Shown: piece after piece, positions 1 through 6,387 of the stretch | Numbering within the stretch: the first letter of the stretch is position 1 | Layout of the letters: the number at the start of each line of letters is the position of its first letter | From: Clostridia bacterium | GTDB taxonomy: Bacteria > Bacillota_A > Clostridia > Lachnospirales > Cellulosilyticaceae | Direction: 5' to 3' | Assembly (NCBI GenBank): GCA_029239935.1 | Contig: JARBTY010000104.1 | Span: forward strand, 1 to 9,958 | Length of the DNA: 9,958 bases | Program-made: the position numbers and the translations under genes | The notes under the pieces: model-generated | The model's database searches: none | Told to the model about the DNA's origin: nothing | The model's input: the letters and a program-made list of their open reading frames with translations, nothing else

Positions 1-24
1 ACTAAGTAAAACTGTGCACATAAA

Positions 25-49
25 AAGTGCCCATCTATGATGAGCACTT
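25..49. terminator. Hairpin, possible terminator of a gene outside the window
   Basis: AAGTGC (25-30) pairs with GCACTT (44-49), and inside it CATC (32-35) pairs with GATG (39-42) around a TAT loop, with one C/A mismatch. On the minus strand the hairpin is followed at once by five T. On the plus strand the T-rich stretch begins several bases later. It may end a transcript entering from the left on the plus strand, but orientation cannot be settled because no gene lies to its left in the window. Confidence 0.4.
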
Positions 50-72
50 CATGCATTCTTTTAGATATTTAA

Positions 73-89
73 CCTGTCTACTTGACAGG
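73..89. other. Short perfect hairpin in the intergenic leader
   Basis: CCTGTC (73-78) and GACAGG (84-89) form a six-base-pair stem with a five-base loop. A second ACAGG at 101-105 could compete for the same CCTGT arm, giving two alternative folds before the T-rich stretch at 111-126. No coding region covers it. It could be part of a terminator, an RNA element or a remnant of a mobile element; nothing in the window decides this. Confidence 0.3.
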
Positions 90-163
90 GGGCATATCAA
101 ACAGGCCTCTTAATTTTTATTTTTTACCAAAACCTCTTGACAAAAAAATAAAAAGATACTCTC

Positions 164-192
164 TTGTAATTTAAATGTGCAACATATAGTAT
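164..192 (+). promoter_or_regulatory. Probable promoter of nrdDG
   Basis: TTGTAA (164-169) and TAGTAT (187-192) are separated by 17 bases, a good sigma-A spacing, about 80 bases before the nrdD start codon. Each hexamer departs from consensus at two or fewer positions. The -10 lies inside the first arm of the direct repeat described separately. A better -35 match, TTGACA at 137-142, has no -10 at a usable distance. Confidence 0.5.
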
Positions 193-229
193 AGTGTTAG
201 GTGATAACAACATATATATAGTATAGGAT
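182..229 (+). promoter_or_regulatory. Candidate tandem NrdR boxes
   Basis: ATATAGTATAG occurs at 184-194 and again at 216-226, a period of 32 bases. NrdR, the zinc/ATP-cone repressor of ribonucleotide reductase genes, binds two 16-bp boxes spaced by about three helical turns (31-32 bp), with a consensus near acaCwAtATaTwGtgt. The first arm (182-197, ACATATAGTATAGTGT) fits 12 of 16 positions, with its right half perfect; the second arm (214-229) fits less well. The first arm overlaps the -10, consistent with repression. The assignment rests on repeat spacing, the right half-site and gene context; nrdR itself is not in the window. Confidence 0.4.
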
Positions 230-271
230 ATATGAGGCTATCATTTCATTATAATTAAGGGGGATATGTAA

Positions 272-2389
272 ATGAAGTACTATGTTATTAAGCGTGATGG
301 CAGGAAAGCGAGTTTTGACCTTTCTAAAATTTATAATGCTATTATGCGTTCAGCAAAAAATTTAGAGCTTTCTATAGATATAACTTCTATCTCACAAGAA
401 GTAGAAAACCGTATTAGAGAGGGCTATAAATATGAAATTACTGTAGAGCAGATACAAGATCTTATCGAAGATACCTTGATGGATCTTAAACTTATAGATA
501 TCAAAAATTCTTATTCTAACTACCGCACCGAAAGAACCCGTGTCCGTGACTTAAAATCAGAACTTATGGACACCGTTCATAATATAGGCGTTGAGACAGA
601 TAGAGATAACGCCAATGTAGGCAATAACTTCTCATCCAAACTCCTTAGAATAGCCAGCGAGACCAATAAGTGGCACAACCTTTCTAAGATGCCTAAACAT
701 CTGGCTAAAATGCATGAGCTTGGGGATTTGTATTTTCATGATTTAGATAGCTACAACCTCACTCTCAACTGCTTACATATTGATACAGGCAAGGTTTTTG
801 AAAATGGTTTCAATACAGGTTACGGTACAATCAGACGGCCTAAAAGAATTGAGTCAGCTGCTGAGCTTTCCTGTATTTTGCTTCAAGCTTCTCAAAATGA
901 TATGTTTGGTGGTCAGTCTCATGTTAACTTTGATAATGATATGGCCCCTTATGTGGTCTCAACAAGAGAAGAAATTCATAGTGAATATGCTGCGCTAAAA
1001 GATGCCTTATCAGAAGAAGCCTTTAATACTTTTACACAAGATAAACTTATTACCAGGGTACGTCAAGCTATGCAGGGCATCGTTTACAATCTTAATACAA
1101 TGCACTCAAGAGCTGGTTCTCAGGTACCTTTCAGCAGCCTGAATATTGGTATTCCTCATTCCGAGGATGCTGCTTTGGTATGCAAAATTTTTCTTGAAGA
1201 ATATGAAAAAGGTCTTGGAAAAAACGAACAGCCAATATTCCCTAATATTATTTTCAGAGTCAAAGTAGGTGTTAACAGGGATAAGGAAGACCCTTATTAT
1301 TATTTATTCCAGCTGGCCTGCAAAGTCGCGAGCACAAGAATGAATCCTACTTTTATGAACCTTGACTCTGATTTCAACCTGCATTATTACAATAAAGGCA
1401 TCTTACCTGCTACGATGGGCTGCCGCACTTATATATGTTCTAATGTTAATGGCCCTGAAGGCCCCAACAGACGCGGCAATAACGCCCCTACCACCATTAA
1501 CCTGCCTCGTATAGGTATTGAAGCTAAAGGTGATTTAGACCGATTCTGGGAACTTTTAGATGAAAAACTTCATGCTGCCAAAGAATCACTGCTCCACCGT
1601 TATGGGGTACTTAAAAAGTTAAAAGTCAAGGACTTACCTTTTGTTGTAGGGGAAGGACTTATGTTAGGTTCTGAGGGATTAGGACCTAATGATACAATTG
1701 ACCCTATTCTTAAAAATGGTTCTTGGGGCATTGGTTATATTGGTCTTGCTGAAACCCTTGTTGCTCTTACCGGTAAGCATCATGGTGAGTCCAGCGAATC
1801 CCGTGAACTAGGTTACCAAATCATTCAGTGTATCCGCGATTTTACTGATAAAATAACAGCTGATACCCAGATGAATTGGAGCTGTTATGCAACTCCTGCG
1901 GAAGGCCTCAGCGGCAAATTTATCTTTCAGGACCGCGTTAAATATGGGGAAATCCCTGGTGTAACTGATAAAGAGTATTATACTAACAGTTTCCACGTCC
2001 CTGTTGGCTTTAGCATTTCTATTCCGGATAAAATTCAAATAGAGGCGCCTTTCCACAAAATGTGTAATGCTGGCCACATCAGCTATATTGAAGTAGATGG
2101 CTATCCGACCGGTGAAACGATAGAAAAAATTCTTACTTATGCTTATAGTCATTCGAATATCAGCTATATCGGCATCAATTTTCACCTAAGATACTGCAAG
2201 GACTGCGGGACTTACATCAATGAACATGCTAAGACTTGCCCTCATTGTTCCAGTACCAATATTCAAGGGGTCAGCCGTGTAACAGGTTATCTAAGTCTGG
2301 ATGAACGATTTGGTACAGGTAAATCCGCTGAGAGAAGGGATAGGCTCTCTCATGACGGCAGCAACAAAAATACCTATACAAGCGTATGA
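272..2389 (+). CDS. nrdD: Anaerobic (class III) ribonucleoside-triphosphate reductase
   Basis: This enzyme reduces ribonucleoside triphosphates to deoxyribonucleoside triphosphates without oxygen, using a glycyl radical and normally formate as reductant. The 705-residue length is typical. An N-terminal ATP-cone (about residues 3-93) is the allosteric activity site. Catalytic-core cysteines are Cys167 (LNCLH) and Cys384 (MGCRT). A C-terminal zinc site is formed by CxxC pairs at 642/645 and 656/659. The glycyl radical is Gly672 in RVTGY, followed by the usual FGTGKSAERRDR tail. The start is fixed by AAGGGGG at 257-263, eight bases before ATG. The stop overlaps the nrdG start as ATGA, so the two are translationally coupled. 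No key residue is missing. Identification is certain from the motifs. Confidence 0.98.
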   Translation: MKYYVIKRDGRKASFDLSKIYNAIMRSAKNLELSIDITSISQEVENRIREGYKYEITVEQIQDLIEDTLMDLKLIDIKNSYSNYRTERTRVRDLKSELMDTVHNIGVETDRDNANVGNNFSSKLLRIASETNKWHNLSKMPKHLAKMHELGDLYFHDLDSYNLTLNCLHIDTGKVFENGFNTGYGTIRRPKRIESAAELSCILLQASQNDMFGGQSHVNFDNDMAPYVVSTREEIHSEYAALKDALSEEAFNTFTQDKLITRVRQAMQGIVYNLNTMHSRAGSQVPFSSLNIGIPHSEDAALVCKIFLEEYEKGLGKNEQPIFPNIIFRVKVGVNRDKEDPYYYLFQLACKVASTRMNPTFMNLDSDFNLHYYNKGILPATMGCRTYICSNVNGPEGPNRRGNNAPTTINLPRIGIEAKGDLDRFWELLDEKLHAAKESLLHRYGVLKKLKVKDLPFVVGEGLMLGSEGLGPNDTIDPILKNGSWGIGYIGLAETLVALTGKHHGESSESRELGYQIIQCIRDFTDKITADTQMNWSCYATPAEGLSGKFIFQDRVKYGEIPGVTDKEYYTNSFHVPVGFSISIPDKIQIEAPFHKMCNAGHISYIEVDGYPTGETIEKILTYAYSHSNISYIGINFHLRYCKDCGTYINEHAKTCPHCSSTNIQGVSRVTGYLSLDERFGTGKSAERRDRLSHDGSNKNTYTSV

Positions 2390-2874
2390 TTAAACTACGC
2401 GTCGCTGGCTTTTTAGATCATTCCACTGTAAATGGCGAAGGCTTTCGAAGTGTTTTGTTTTTATCCGGTTGTCATCATAACTGCCCTGACTGCCATAATG
2501 AAGAAATGCAGGATTTTACTTATGGCGAATCTGTTACCCTGTCTGATATTATTGGAAAAATTTCTAGAAATATCGCTATCATTGATGGGGTCACCTTATC
2601 TGGCGGTGAGCCTTTTGAACAGTGTGAAGAGCTGCTTCCTTTACTGGAAGAACTCCGCAAAATGCATCTTTCCATCTGGGTCTATACAGGTTATTTATAT
2701 GAGGATTTATGTAAAGATCCTCTTAAATCTAGGATGCTTCCCTTGATTGATGTATTGGTAGATGGCCCTTATATGGCTGCCTATAGAAATGATCATTTGA
2801 GATACCGTGGTTCTTCTAATCAAAGATTTTTAAAGTTATTAAACGGGAAAATACAAAAGCTTTTAAACTACTAA
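2386..2874 (+). CDS. nrdG: Anaerobic ribonucleotide reductase activating protein (radical SAM)
   Basis: NrdG uses a [4Fe-4S] cluster and S-adenosylmethionine to abstract a hydrogen from the glycine of NrdD, creating the glycyl radical. The 162-residue protein has the radical-SAM signature CxxxCxxC at Cys29, Cys33 and Cys36 (GCHHNCPDC), and the SAM-binding GGEP at 73-76. The family element DGPYMAAYRND with a following LRYRGSSNQR lies near the C terminus. Its ATG overlaps the nrdD stop by four bases, and no separate ribosome binding site is evident, so translation probably depends on ribosomes ending nrdD. Length and motifs are normal. A strong terminator follows within about 20 bases. Confidence 0.97.
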   Translation: MIKLRVAGFLDHSTVNGEGFRSVLFLSGCHHNCPDCHNEEMQDFTYGESVTLSDIIGKISRNIAIIDGVTLSGGEPFEQCEELLPLLEELRKMHLSIWVYTGYLYEDLCKDPLKSRMLPLIDVLVDGPYMAAYRNDHLRYRGSSNQRFLKLLNGKIQKLLNY

Positions 2875-2890
2875 CCGTTGTGTATGCCAT

Positions 2891-2936
2891 AAAGACCTGC
2901 TGTTACACCAGATGTAATAGCAGGTCTTTCATTTTT
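2891..2936 (+). terminator. Rho-independent terminator of nrdDG
   Basis: AAAGACCTGCT (2891-2901) pairs perfectly with AGCAGGTCTTT (2919-2929). The stem continues through GTTAC (2902-2906) with GTAAT (2914-2918), giving about 16 pairs and a seven-base loop. The plus strand then reads CATTTTT. The minus strand has no T-run after the stem, so it probably works only for nrdDG. It lies just beyond the stop of the converging membrane-protein gene. Confidence 0.9.
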
Positions 2937-2938
2937 AT

Positions 2939-3253
2939 TTAAAAAAGATATCCCATAAACCATCCCATAATAAGTACGTTAAAAATAACGGCCATACTTT
3001 TTCCTATCTCTGCCCCATAGTCTTCCTTGTACCGATCTCCCACATACCATGCTGGCAGTAAAAAAATCATTGAATAAAATAAGGTATAATGGGTACCTGT
3101 ATTCCCGTTTGACCACGGCTTTATCCCCAGCCCTCTTAATACATAATCACCTATACATAGGCCATTCCCAAAAGTGATACTAAATCCTAGTCCCAAAATT
3201 AATAGTACAATCGAAAGACTTCCCCATCCTAGTTTGTGTTTTAAGCTTTCCAT
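2939..3253 (-). CDS. Small three-helix membrane protein of unknown function
   Basis: I do not recognise this 104-residue protein. It has a short positively charged N terminus (MESLKHKLGW) and three hydrophobic segments at about 11-30, 56-72 and 84-103. A loop after the first helix (about 44-55) contains KPWSNGNTGTH, and a charged stretch DRYKEDYGAE (about 73-82) lies between helices two and three. The start is chosen at 3253 because AAGGGGG (3266-3260, minus strand) lies six bases upstream; the in-frame ATG at 3277 would place this ribosome binding site inside the gene. It has its own promoter and stands alone, converging on nrdDG. That it is a real gene is supported by the promoter, ribosome binding site and helix pattern. 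Its role cannot be inferred. Confidence 0.75.
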   Translation of the reverse strand: MESLKHKLGWGSLSIVLLILGLGFSITFGNGLCIGDYVLRGLGIKPWSNGNTGTHYTLFYSMIFLLPAWYVGDRYKEDYGAEIGKSMAVIFNVLIMGWFMGYLF

Positions 3254-3288
3254 GTAGTTCCCCCTTACTCTTCTCAACTTTCAAAACT

Positions 3289-3312
3289 GTAAAATTTTAC
3301 CTTTAATGGTAA
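3289..3312 (-). promoter_or_regulatory. Overlapping inverted repeats, candidate operator
   Basis: GTAAAATTTTAC at 3289-3300 is a perfect 12-base palindrome, and TTACC (3297-3301) with GGTAA (3308-3312) forms a second inverted repeat overlapping it. They sit directly downstream of the -10 of the small membrane-protein gene, across the likely transcription start, where a bound repressor would block transcription. The A+T richness means a chance palindrome cannot be excluded. Confidence 0.3.
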
Positions 3313-3313
3313 T

Positions 3314-3342
3314 ATTATAGTGCATTATTCACAATATTGCAA
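3314..3342 (-). promoter_or_regulatory. Promoter of the small membrane-protein gene
   Basis: On the minus strand, TTGCAA (3342-3337) and a perfect TATAAT (3319-3314) are 17 bases apart. Transcription would start near 3307, about 54 bases before the start codon. The -35 lies only a few bases past the terminator of the dehydrogenase gene, so this is an independent transcription unit. Confidence 0.65.
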
Positions 3343-3345
3343 TAT

Positions 3346-3380
3346 AAAAAGCAACAAGCTTTTGCTGCCTGTTGCTTTTT
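3346..3380 (-). terminator. Terminator of the ydcZ-like/dehydrogenase unit
   Basis: AAAAAGCAACA (3346-3356) pairs perfectly with TGTTGCTTTTT (3370-3380). The loop holds a small inner pairing of AGC (3357-3359) with GCT (3364-3366). Reading on the minus strand, the stem ends in five T followed by ATATT. It lies 20 bases past the dehydrogenase stop codon. T-runs flank the stem on both strands, so it could act in both directions. Confidence 0.85.
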
Positions 3381-3399
3381 ATCACGCGATGATACTATT

Positions 3400-4350
3400 T
3401 TATAAAATGCCAAATTCTTTCATAACCGCTTTAACGCTGTTGCCACTGGCTATAAACTGCTCTTTCTCTTCTTGTGTGAGAGGAATGTCTAAGATCTCTT
3501 TGATACCTTCTTGCCCTATAATACAAGGCACACTGATAGCCACATCATGGGTATCATACTCCCCTCTTAATGTCGTGGCTACGGGCAGCACACTTAATTC
3601 ATTTAAGCTAACGGCTTTAACAATTCTTGCTACACTTTGTGCCACACCATAGTTGGTATAACCCTTTGCTAAAAGTATTTTCATACCAATTTCTTTAACT
3701 TCTTTGAGAATCTGATCTTTATCAATAGGGGCACTATTAAACTTCACAGCACACTGATCTATTGGAATACCTCCAATATTACAAAGACTCCATGTAATAA
3801 AAGCGGTAGCCCCATGCTCTCCTAAAACATACCCGTGTACATTTTTAGTATCTACTAGGAAGTGTTCCCCTATAATACGTCTCATACGGGCTGTATCAAG
3901 CAGGGTTCCAGTTCCTATGATTTTGTGCTGAGGATAGTCAAATTCATTTTGTGCAATATAGGTCAATATATCCACAGGATTGGAAACAAATAAAATAATA
4001 GCCTCTTTTGTATACCTTGTGATCTCTTTCATGACAGCTCTTGTAACCTTTGCATTGGTTTCTACAAGAATTCTTCTGTCTAATTTTTGTCCTGGCTTGA
4101 CACTTGGTCCTGCTGACATAATGATTGTCTGGGAGTCTCTGCAGTCTTCATATGTACCTTTTCTAATCAGTACATTGGGTACATAGGAAAAGGAAGTGGT
4201 GTGAAAAGCATCTAATGCCTCTCCTTCAGCTTTTTCTTCGTTTTGATCAATAAGTACAATCTCTGCCACAAGACCTGAAGCAAGTATTGCCATCATGATT
4301 GCTGATCCAACCATGCCTGCTCCTATAATGCATACCTTATGTTTAATCAT
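3400..4350 (-). CDS. L-lactate dehydrogenase family enzyme, possibly an L-2-hydroxyacid dehydrogenase
   Basis: This is an NAD-dependent enzyme of the lactate/malate dehydrogenase superfamily, 316 residues. The Rossmann motif is GAGMVG (10-15), with Asp35 as the likely NAD-selecting acid. Catalytic residues are visible: Asp152 and Arg155 in LLDTAR, His179 in GEHG, and Asn124 in SNPVD. The substrate loop is unusual: after AG (80-81) it reads PSVKPGQKLDRRILVETN, with Val84 where lactate dehydrogenases have Gln102 and about two extra residues. GEHGAT replaces the usual GEHGDS/T. By recollection, GTGTLLDTARM and KGYTNYGVA resemble L-2-hydroxyisocaproate dehydrogenase of lactic acid bacteria. The family is certain; lactate as substrate is not. 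The ribosome binding site GAAGGGG is seven bases before ATG. It lies 31 bases behind the upstream ydcZ-like gene. Confidence 0.9.
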   Translation of the reverse strand: MIKHKVCIIGAGMVGSAIMMAILASGLVAEIVLIDQNEEKAEGEALDAFHTTSFSYVPNVLIRKGTYEDCRDSQTIIMSAGPSVKPGQKLDRRILVETNAKVTRAVMKEITRYTKEAIILFVSNPVDILTYIAQNEFDYPQHKIIGTGTLLDTARMRRIIGEHFLVDTKNVHGYVLGEHGATAFITWSLCNIGGIPIDQCAVKFNSAPIDKDQILKEVKEIGMKILLAKGYTNYGVAQSVARIVKAVSLNELSVLPVATTLRGEYDTHDVAISVPCIIGQEGIKEILDIPLTQEEKEQFIASGNSVKAVMKEFGIL

Positions 4351-4381
4351 AGTTCAGCCCCTTCTTATTTTTGATTTATCT

Positions 4382-4816
4382 TTATTTTTTCCACTGAAAA
4401 ACAATGATACCTCCTACCATTATGCCAACTCCAAGAAGTTTTGTCCACATAAACGGCACTTTTTCTGTACCAAACAAGCCAAAAAGTTCTATTAAATAAG
4501 AGGCGAATATCTGTGCCACCAGTATGATCATAATAGCATAAGCTGGTCCCAGTTTACCAATGGATACAATCACTGTATAAACGATACCGGCACCTAGTAC
4601 GCCGCCTAGCAAATACATCTTATTAACAGTCTTTAATCCTTCAATATTGGCATCCCTTACAAAAAACAGTACACAAAGACAAAATAAAAATCCTGTTATA
4701 TGAACCATTGTATTGGTAAACCAAATCCCTGCTTTTTCAGTTACTCTTGTATTCCATACCCCTTGCATACTCATTAAGACCCCTGACGCAATGGCCATCA
4801 AACTACTTATCAGCAT
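4382..4816 (-). CDS. YdcZ/DUF606-type (DMT superfamily) membrane protein
   Basis: A 144-residue hydrophobic protein with about five membrane helices. The N terminus carries the family pattern ASGVLMSMQGVWNTRV (about 10-25), where the first helix runs into a conserved QGxxN. The remaining helices are near 34-53, 67-86, 90-111 and 124-142, and it ends in the basic tail QWKK. Proteins of this type belong to the drug/metabolite transporter superfamily and often work as pairs; only one copy is visible here. Their substrates are mostly unknown. AGGGAG (4830-4825) lies eight bases before ATG. It is probably co-transcribed with the dehydrogenase gene 31 bases downstream, so transport of that enzyme's substrate or product is possible but only inferred. 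I see no convincing promoter in the 95-base gap behind it. Confidence 0.8.
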   Translation of the reverse strand: MLISSLMAIASGVLMSMQGVWNTRVTEKAGIWFTNTMVHITGFLFCLCVLFFVRDANIEGLKTVNKMYLLGGVLGAGIVYTVIVSIGKLGPAYAIMIILVAQIFASYLIELFGLFGTEKVPFMWTKLLGVGIMVGGIIVFQWKK

Positions 4817-4911
4817 ATCAACAACTCCCTATTTAAACTAAAATATAAAGTTATTCTTACATCTTTCATTGTATTTTATACGCTGATAAATAGATAATCC
4901 TTTATAAATGT

Positions 4912-5919
4912 TTACAACAATCTTATGTGATGGGCTTCACATACCTTTATCATTTCATCTGGCCAGATAGAAGCCTGTACTTCTCCAATATGAGCCTTTT
5001 GTAAAAAATACATACACAGCCTGGATTGTCCTATGCCTCCTCCAATCGTATAAGGAAGTGTTTGATTGATAATCTTTTGATGGAAATCCAGCTCTTCTCT
5101 ATCAAGGCACCCTCTAATTGCCAGCTGCTTCCTTAGTGACTCTTCATCCACCCTAATCCCCATTGAAGAAACTTCAAAGCTTTGCCCTAGCACGGGGTTC
5201 CAAAATACAATATCTCCATTGAGTTCCCAATCATCGTAGTCCGGTGCTCTTCCGTCATGCTTTTCTCCATTTGATAAGTCATTTCCTATTTTCATAATAA
5301 AGACAGCCAGCTTCTCTTTGCATATAGCATCTTCTCTTTCTTTAGGAGAAAGCTGAGGGTACTTGTCTAAAAGTTCTTGGGTTGTGACAAAGGTTATCTC
5401 TTCTGGCAGACACGCTTCAAGATCTTGGTATTCCTCCAAGATATATTTTTGAGTTTTTAAAAAAGCATTATAGATTTTTTTAACTGTTTGTTTTAAAAAA
5501 CTCTCTGTTCGCATCTCTTTTGTTATAACCTTCTCCCAATCCCATTGATCTACATAAAGGGAATGCAGGTTATCCATTTCTTCATCTCTTCTGATGGCAT
5601 TCATATCGGTATAAAGACCTTCATTGATATCAAATCCGTACCTGATAAGCGCCATACGTTTCCATTTTGCCAGTGAGTGTACCACTTCAGCTTTTGCAGC
5701 GTTATCATCTAAAATGTCAAAACTTACAGGTCTTTCTATGCCATTCAAATTGTCATTGAGACCCGTCTCGGGTTTGACAAATAAAGGGGCTGATACCCTT
5801 GTTAAATAAAGCTCGTACGCGAGGGCCCTTTCAAAATAATCCTTTAGTTTCTTAATTGCATTTTCTGTTTCTCTTAAGCTGAGTTTTGATTTGTAGTTTT
5901 GTGGTAAGTGTAATTTCAT
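4912..5919 (-). CDS. asnA: Aspartate-ammonia ligase (ammonia-dependent asparagine synthetase)
   Basis: AsnA converts aspartate, ammonia and ATP to asparagine, AMP and pyrophosphate in the cytoplasm, using a fold related to class II aminoacyl-tRNA synthetases. The 335-residue length matches the family (E. coli 330). Family blocks are all present: [10 protein letters not shown] (79-88), EGLYTDM (100-106), YVDQWDWE (122-129), RAPDYDDW (224-231), VSSMGIRVD (250-258) and the class-II-like [11 protein letters not shown] (291-301). The start is set by AAGGAGGAG (5934-5926), six bases before ATG. The reading frame stays open upstream to 6021, but that stretch is the T-box terminator and antiterminator, not coding. 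The gene has its own promoter and riboswitch and no clear terminator after it. Identification is secure. Confidence 0.97.
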   Translation of the reverse strand: MKLHLPQNYKSKLSLRETENAIKKLKDYFERALAYELYLTRVSAPLFVKPETGLNDNLNGIERPVSFDILDDNAAKAEVVHSLAKWKRMALIRYGFDINEGLYTDMNAIRRDEEMDNLHSLYVDQWDWEKVITKEMRTESFLKQTVKKIYNAFLKTQKYILEEYQDLEACLPEEITFVTTQELLDKYPQLSPKEREDAICKEKLAVFIMKIGNDLSNGEKHDGRAPDYDDWELNGDIVFWNPVLGQSFEVSSMGIRVDEESLRKQLAIRGCLDREELDFHQKIINQTLPYTIGGGIGQSRLCMYFLQKAHIGEVQASIWPDEMIKVCEAHHIRLL

Positions 5920-5948
5920 CTGATACTCCTCCTTAAATAATTGAATAT

Positions 5949-5985
5949 AAAAAAACCTCCATCCCCAAACAAAGGGACGAAGGTT
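5949..5985 (-). terminator. Intrinsic terminator of the asnA T-box leader
   Basis: On the minus strand AACCTTCGTCCC (5985-5974) pairs along its whole length with the GGGGATGGAGGTT segment (5966-5954), with two G-U pairs and a short loop. Seven T follow at 5955-5949. The upstream arm overlaps the region just after the T-box sequence, so antiterminator formation would disrupt it. It is the regulated stop point of the leader and ends about 30 bases before the asnA start codon. Confidence 0.9.
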
Positions 5986-6218
5986 AACTCGCGGTGCCAC
6001 CCTAATTGATTTAAACCTCATGATTTAAATCCTCTTAGAAACGTACAGATAGGACTCGATACGTTCTGGATATAACGGTCTAGACCCGTCTAAGCCTACT
6101 TGGCTGCTGCCTTTCGGTTAGAAACTCCAAGATGTTCTTCAATAAATACCTTGCTGCCGACTTTCAGCTTCCTCGGCTCTCTTATAAGCTTTAGTACCCA
6201 TCTACTCTTCTTATCATT
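5949..6218 (-). promoter_or_regulatory. T-box riboswitch, tRNA-Asn specific, controlling asnA
   Basis: The leader RNA senses uncharged tRNA and prevents early termination. Read on the minus strand, stem I begins with AATGATAAGAAGAGTAG (from about 6218) and has the AGTA of the specifier loop. The distal part is AGAGAGCCGAGG...GCTGAAAGTCGG. The 3' side reads GAAGAACATCTTGG (6140-6127), which aligns with the GAAA-GGC-A-UUCUU of the B. subtilis glyQS leader and places the specifier codon AAC (6136-6134), asparagine. The upper helix GATGGGTACT/GGTATTTATT closes with wobble pairs. The T-box AGGGTGGCACCGCG is at 6003-5990; its TGGC bulge matches a G discriminator base, as tRNA-Asn has. A terminator follows. 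Specifier, bulge and downstream gene agree. Confidence 0.95.
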
Positions 6219-6248
6219 GTTTTTTGTGCTTATTAAATTCCATTTGAA

Positions 6249-6277
6249 ATTATAAATAATTTATTTCTATTTGTCAA
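6249..6277 (-). promoter_or_regulatory. Consensus promoter of the T-box/asnA unit
   Basis: On the minus strand a perfect TTGACA (6277-6272) and perfect TATAAT (6254-6249) are exactly 17 bases apart. Transcription should start near 6242, giving a leader of about 320 bases before asnA. Such a strong promoter suits constant initiation with control left to the T-box. Confidence 0.92.
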
Positions 6278-6314
6278 GTTCTAAATAAAAATGCTAGAAT
6301 CCTCTTAAAAAATA

Positions 6315-6345
6315 ATTGTATAATCTATCTTATCTATTGTATACT
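6315..6345 (+). promoter_or_regulatory. Promoter region of the TetR gene with a 21-base direct repeat
   Basis: Two -10-like hexamers are present: TATAAT at 6319-6324, lacking a clear -35, and TATACT at 6340-6345 with TTGTAT (6316-6321) 18 bases upstream. ATTGTATA occurs at 6315-6322 and 6336-6343, repeated with a period of 21 bases, which is two helical turns. This could be the regulator's own binding site, but TetR operators are usually inverted repeats, so this is weak. Confidence 0.35.
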
Positions 6346-6387
6346 TACTGTACTAGAAGACACCCATTTATCGAAAGGAGCCTGTGG

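Noticed and set aside
137..142. TTGACA as the -35 of nrdDG
   Set aside because: No -10-like hexamer lies 15-19 bases downstream; the TTGTAA/TAGTAT pair fits better.
1808..2185. Minus-strand open frame of 125 codons inside nrdD
   Set aside because: It is wholly antisense to a conserved stretch of nrdD, has no ribosome binding site of note, and its sequence shows no recognisable domain.
4351..4381. Separate promoter for the dehydrogenase gene
   Set aside because: The 31-base gap is too short and lacks paired hexamers; co-transcription with the ydcZ-like gene is simpler.
5920..6021. N-terminal extension of AsnA by 34 residues
   Set aside because: The open frame runs through the T-box terminator and antiterminator; a strong ribosome binding site marks the ATG at 5919, where family similarity also begins.
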